Assembly: GCA_002437565.1 (NCBI GenBank)
Contig: DJQL01000048.1
Coordinates: 1-10,844, forward strand
DNA: 10,844 bases
From: Prevotella sp. UBA6387
GTDB lineage: Bacteria > Bacteroidota > Bacteroidia > Bacteroidales > Bacteroidaceae
Reading direction: 5' to 3'
The position numbers and the translations under genes are program-made. The notes beneath the pieces are model-generated. The model saw only the letters and a program-made list of their open reading frames with translations, was not told the DNA's origin and ran no database searches. This document shows, in pieces, positions 7,168-10,844 of the stretch. Positions within the stretch are counted from its first letter, which is position 1. Every line of letters starts with the position of its first letter.

Positions 7168-8403
7168 ATGAAAAAACTAATGATTGCAGCCATGATGATG
7201 CTTGGCACATCAGCTGCTTTTGCCGGTGACAGCGACGCCTTGAAGGCCGTGCTTGCCGCTAAGGACTTCGCACAGGCTTCACAACTGCTGAAGCAGAACC
7301 TCGGCTCAATGGCAAACGCACAGGAGAAGGCCAAGGCCTATGACTATGTGACAAAACTGGCCATGAAGAACTACGATGCGCAGAGTGCCATTGAGGCTCA
7401 GAACGTGCAGGCCAAGATGCTCAAGCAGAAAGAGACACCTTACGATACTCTCGCCCTTTATGAGGCTGCCTACAACGCTACGGTAAATGCCGTGGAGTGT
7501 GGCAAGTATGATGCCATGCCAAACGAAAAGGGAAAGGTGAAACCTAAGTTTACTGATGCCCTTGCTACCACAGTGACTGGTGCACGTATGCAACTCGTCA
7601 ACGCCGGCAACTATTACGCACAGCGCAACGATCAGGACAACATCCTCAAATATTGGGGAACATTCCTCGATACTGACGACAATCCAATGTTTGCCAAGGG
7701 GCGTGAGAACGAGAAGCAATACCTTGGTCAGGTGGCTTATTATACAGCTCTCTACGCTAACCAGGCAAAACTGTATGACAAGGCTGAGAAATATGCCGAC
7801 ATAGCCATGCAAGATTCTGCAATGCGTTCTAAGGCTGAGACTTTCAAGTATTCGATGGCCCAGATGAACTTGAAGTCGCATGCAGACTCAGTGGCTTTCG
7901 CCAACAAGATGAAGGAAACCTATGAGGCTGACCCCACAAACGAGACTGTGTTTGGCATCTTGTGCAACATGTACAGCGGCTTGAACATGTCTTCCGAGCT
8001 CAGCACGTTGCTCGACAAGGCCGTTGCAACGGATCCAAACAACTTCACGGCTTGGGCCATGAAGGGTCAGACGCTTGTCAACAAACTATCCAAGGAGCAG
8101 AATCCTAATTGGGATGAGTGCATCAGCGACTTCAAGAAGGCCGTGGCCATCAAGAACGACAACTCCGTGGTGCTCACATACCTCGGCTTTGCTATCAACG
8201 CCAAGGCATCTGCCATCAACGGCAACAAGGCAGAGCAGAACAAGCTCTACACTGAGTCCATGGGCTTCCTGGAGCAGGCCAAGACCATCGACCCAAATCG
8301 CGCGCAGAGCAACTGGGCTTATCCTCTCTACCAGTGCTACTACACTCTCTATGGCGCTGACGACTCACGCACAAAGGAGCTTGAAGGCATGCTGAAGAAG
8401 TAA
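7168..8403 (+). CDS. Exported TPR-repeat protein encoded after gyrA
   Basis: A 411-residue protein with a clear signal peptide: positive MKK, a hydrophobic core to residue 16 and a cleavage site after AFA (residue 19), so the mature protein is periplasmic or exported; no lipobox Cys is present. The rest is helical with tetratricopeptide-like units at about 24-66, 186-232 (QVAYYTALYANQAKLYDKAEKYADIA), 253-303 (ADPTNETVFGILCNMY, then a partner helix and DPNNFTAWAMKGQTL) and 315-380 (CISDFKKAVAIKNDNSVVLTYLGFA, then AKTIDPNRAQ). TPR arrays are protein-binding scaffolds; no enzyme motif is visible and the partner is unknown. It starts 25 bases after gyrA with no promoter likeness in the gap, so it is probably translated from the same transcript. 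I recall TPR proteins beside gyrA in other Bacteroidales, but no functional link to supercoiling is apparent since the product leaves the cytoplasm. Confidence 0.85.
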   Translation: MKKLMIAAMMMLGTSAAFAGDSDALKAVLAAKDFAQASQLLKQNLGSMANAQEKAKAYDYVTKLAMKNYDAQSAIEAQNVQAKMLKQKETPYDTLALYEAAYNATVNAVECGKYDAMPNEKGKVKPKFTDALATTVTGARMQLVNAGNYYAQRNDQDNILKYWGTFLDTDDNPMFAKGRENEKQYLGQVAYYTALYANQAKLYDKAEKYADIAMQDSAMRSKAETFKYSMAQMNLKSHADSVAFANKMKETYEADPTNETVFGILCNMYSGLNMSSELSTLLDKAVATDPNNFTAWAMKGQTLVNKLSKEQNPNWDECISDFKKAVAIKNDNSVVLTYLGFAINAKASAINGNKAEQNKLYTESMGFLEQAKTIDPNRAQSNWAYPLYQCYYTLYGADDSRTKELEGMLKK

Positions 8404-8430
8404 TACTGATTCACGTATTATAATGATAAA

Positions 8431-8460
8431 GGCGCACCGAAAAACGGTGCGCCTTTTTTT
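8431..8460 (+). terminator. Rho-independent terminator of the gyrA-TPR operon
   Basis: GGCGCACCG (8431-8439) pairs perfectly with CGGTGCGCC (8445-8453) around an A5 loop, and seven T follow (8454-8460). It lies 27 bases after the TPR stop. The minus-strand permease ends only 26 bases to the right, so the same hairpin may also stop that transcript, although the T tract in that direction is weak (TTTATCATT). Confidence 0.95.
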
Positions 8461-8486
8461 GTAATGTGTTGTAACCTCGCTTGCTT

Positions 8487-10844
8487 TTATTCTGTCTTGA
8501 TGCTATCCACCGGGTTGGATGTCGCCACTCTCCATGATTGTACTACGACCGTGAGGATAACCACTGCCGACACAGTGACAAAGGCCAATGGAAACAGCCA
8601 CCAGTGGATTGGCGTGTGCTCAGCGAAACTTTGCAGCCACTGCCTGCTGAGCCACCAGCCTATTGGGGCGGCAATCACAAAAGCTGCCGCAAGAGGTGCG
8701 GTATAACGTCTGGCGAACAACTGGATTACCGCCCCTGTTGTACTGCCCATCACCTTGCGTATGGCAATTTCCTTGCGGCGATACTCAGTCTCGAACATAG
8801 TGAGCGAGAACACGCCGATGATGGTAATCAAGATGCAGATAAGCGCGAAGAGCTTTACTTGTGCTATGAAGCGGAATTCATCAATGTATGTGCGCTGAAG
8901 GTCATCGTTGAGAAAGCTCATGGTGTATTCCTGTGAGCCGTCCAAGCGGTTGAGCACCTGGGCTATTCGCTTCTTGGCCTCTATCTTGTCTTGGCTTTTC
9001 GCCACACGCACGAATACTCGGGAGCAGCGGTCGCCCATGTCTGCGTTTGCCGGAAGAATGACAAACACCATGGCCACCTTGCTGTTGTCGTTGCGCATGG
9101 ACTTGAGCTTGAAGTTCTCGCACTCGCCCACGATGTCAAAATTGGAACCGTCGCCCCATTCGTTCTGCCGGCCAATAGGCTCGCCCACACGCATCCATGG
9201 ATAGGTCTGCATGAATGCTCGGTTTGCCACGTAAGCTCCCTTGGTAGAGTCGGACTCGTTGAAGTCGCGTCCAGCTATGACCTTTATTCCCATCGTGCGC
9301 AGATAATTGTAGTCGCAAGGAATGACAGTCATTGATACCAGTTTGTCGCCATCACCACGTCCCCAGCTCATGTATTCGTCGCTTGCGCCTATCGCATTCT
9401 GCGCGAAGCCGACATTCTCGACGAATGGTAGTCTTGAGAGCTCAGCTCGAATGGCGGTTTTCTTCGTCATGGCCTCTTTGGATAGCGTGGCATAAAACAC
9501 CTCGTTTTTGCTGAATCCATAGTCGGCACTGAAAATGTATCGTGACTGGCCCACCATTACGCCGATATATATGGTCAATGCGAAAGCCACCACAAACTGC
9601 ACGCCCATTATGGCCATTCGTAGCTTGCGGCCACGCGGTGATAGCCCGAACGAACCCTTGAGCACCATGGCAGGTGCGAACGATGTGCCGTACCATGCTG
9701 GGACGACTGCCGACAGCGCGCCAACGGCAAGCGTTGCCACTACCATTACGGCAAGTAGTACATGATGTGTCTTGAAGGAGATGTCGCCCGACACGAGCTT
9801 CATGCACGCCTCGCTGCGCTGGAATGCCACAATCATCAACACGCCTATGGCAAGCCCAACGATGGCCAGCACGACGTTCTCCATTATCAGTCTCGTGCGC
9901 AGGCCGCAAGCCGATGCCCCCATCACTCGCCGGGTGTTGATGCCGCGTATGCGCATTGGCATCTCGGAGAGAGTGAAGTTGAGCAGGTTGAGCATGGCAA
10001 TGAATATCACGAATATCGATGCCACCATCAGCACGTCCACCAGGCCGCGATTGCCCTTGTCTTTCATGCCGGTGCCCGAGAAATACACGTCGTCCATTGG
10101 CGTGAGGCGGAACTTCATGCCCACTTCCTTGTCAAACTCCTTTTCGCTATTTATGTTGTTTGCCTTCATAAAAGCCAGCTTGAACTCGCGCTCCACCTTT
10201 TGCGCATTGTCGGCATTGTCGAGCCGCACGTATATGTTGAAGCTCCACTCGCTCCAATCCTGCAATCCTTCATCGTCCTCTCGCACATATATGCCATTGT
10301 CGATGGTGCAGTTGTCGGGCAAATCCTCGCTCACGCCCACGACCGTAACTTCATTATCGCCAGACGTGAATGTCTTGCCCACGCCATTTGCCGTGCCGAA
10401 GATTTTCTCTGCCATGCCGCGGCTTACGACGACCTTGCCGCGTCCCCAGTCCTTGCTGCTGCCATAGAGCAACTTGCCCGAGAAGAACTCGATGCCAGGA
10501 TCGCTGATGTTGATGATTGTCGCGTCCATCTCACGCTCACCAACCTTCACTGTCATATCGTAATTGTATGGCGAAACGTCCATGGATGCTTCGACGTGTG
10601 GCAAATCTTTCAGCATCGTTTCAAAAGGACGTGGACCGCACGCTCCCCAGTTCTTGCCATATACGTTGCCGTAAATGTCAAGACGAAAGACACGCTCATG
10701 GTTTGGGATGTTGTGGTTGTATGTGCGATTGTATATCACCTGCGTCATGAACAGGTAGAATGCCGCCACGGCTATGCCCAAGCCAAGGAGGTTGAGCACG
10801 GTTGCCACGCGGTAGCGGCGAAACATATAGAGTAATGTCTTCAT
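8487..10844 (-). CDS. FtsX/MacB-type ABC transporter permease
   Basis: An inner-membrane permease of 785 residues. Eight membrane segments can be read: about 14-36, 268-291, 320-341, 361-384, 409-431, 661-683, 713-733 and 746-770. Large extracytoplasmic domains lie at about 40-265 and 435-655 (MacB-type periplasmic core). This is a tandem of two FtsX-like four-helix units: the second carries the hallmark RRKEIAIRKVMGSTTGAVIQLF (689-710) and the ending NPVDSIKTE, while the first has a weaker copy (MRIRGINTRRVMGAS, 297-311) and APAMVLKGS. Such permeases work with a separate LolD/MacB-like ATPase, in export of antimicrobial compounds or peptides, lipoprotein handling or envelope signalling; no ATPase gene is in the window and the substrate is unknown. 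The ATG is the last codon visible, and its MKTLLYMFRRYRVATVLNLLG start fits the family, so the gene is probably complete; its promoter and partners lie to the right. It converges on the gyrA operon. Confidence 0.9.
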   Translation of the reverse strand: MKTLLYMFRRYRVATVLNLLGLGIAVAAFYLFMTQVIYNRTYNHNIPNHERVFRLDIYGNVYGKNWGACGPRPFETMLKDLPHVEASMDVSPYNYDMTVKVGEREMDATIINISDPGIEFFSGKLLYGSSKDWGRGKVVVSRGMAEKIFGTANGVGKTFTSGDNEVTVVGVSEDLPDNCTIDNGIYVREDDEGLQDWSEWSFNIYVRLDNADNAQKVEREFKLAFMKANNINSEKEFDKEVGMKFRLTPMDDVYFSGTGMKDKGNRGLVDVLMVASIFVIFIAMLNLLNFTLSEMPMRIRGINTRRVMGASACGLRTRLIMENVVLAIVGLAIGVLMIVAFQRSEACMKLVSGDISFKTHHVLLAVMVVATLAVGALSAVVPAWYGTSFAPAMVLKGSFGLSPRGRKLRMAIMGVQFVVAFALTIYIGVMVGQSRYIFSADYGFSKNEVFYATLSKEAMTKKTAIRAELSRLPFVENVGFAQNAIGASDEYMSWGRGDGDKLVSMTVIPCDYNYLRTMGIKVIAGRDFNESDSTKGAYVANRAFMQTYPWMRVGEPIGRQNEWGDGSNFDIVGECENFKLKSMRNDNSKVAMVFVILPANADMGDRCSRVFVRVAKSQDKIEAKKRIAQVLNRLDGSQEYTMSFLNDDLQRTYIDEFRFIAQVKLFALICILITIIGVFSLTMFETEYRRKEIAIRKVMGSTTGAVIQLFARRYTAPLAAAFVIAAPIGWWLSRQWLQSFAEHTPIHWWLFPLAFVTVSAVVILTVVVQSWRVATSNPVDSIKTE

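Noticed and set aside
9762..10835. Plus-strand open frame of 357 codons opposite the permease gene, rich in His
   Set aside because: It is the mirror frame of a well-supported permease gene. Its composition (many His, Ala and Val, no domain pattern) is what codon bias on the other strand produces.

Overview
The window looks like a chromosomal segment of a member of the Bacteroidota, most likely a Prevotella-type member of the Bacteroidales. The evidence is: a promoter of the TTG-N20-TAnnTTTG type used by this phylum; a BspA-like leucine-rich-repeat secreted protein with the C-terminal tail common in Prevotella; an HU-related protein with an added winged helix; a GyrA with the variant box QARGGVG; and a large FtsX-type permease of the Bacteroidales kind. 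The genus is inferred from protein style, not from a search.

Left part (1-1083): the 3' part of an HU-related DNA-binding gene runs in from the left edge. Its stop overlaps the ATG of a 40-codon remnant that resembles the N-terminus of YdeI/OmdA-family proteins, and a YjaB-like GNAT acetyltransferase follows.

Middle part (1084-4283): a self-contained transcription unit. A strong Bacteroidota promoter (1141-1171) drives a secreted leucine-rich-repeat protein and then a 74-residue protein of unknown function with an N-terminal KKKYIAPKIE...LLAGS pattern; a hairpin terminator closes the unit at 4234-4283. Two features suggest the LRR gene may be switched on and off. Its signal peptide (ATG at 1251) is out of frame with the body of the protein across a run of eight G (1302-1309), and loss of one G would restore an 848-residue protein. 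In addition, the -7 box sits in one arm of a 13-bp perfect inverted repeat (16 bp with one mismatch) whose other arm lies 62 bp upstream. Inverting the DNA between the arms would move the -33 element away and turn the promoter backwards. Both are readings of the sequence only; a sequencing error in the G run is the main alternative for the first.

Right part (4284-10844): gyrA and a signal-peptide TPR protein form a likely two-gene operon (25-bp gap) ended by a perfect 9-bp hairpin with a T tract. Converging on it from the minus strand is an FtsX/MacB-type ABC transporter permease of 785 residues, whose ATG is the last codon of the window.

No tRNA, rRNA, CRISPR array, insertion sequence or transposase was seen. 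Long open frames opposite gyrA, the LRR gene and the permease are mirror frames of real genes.
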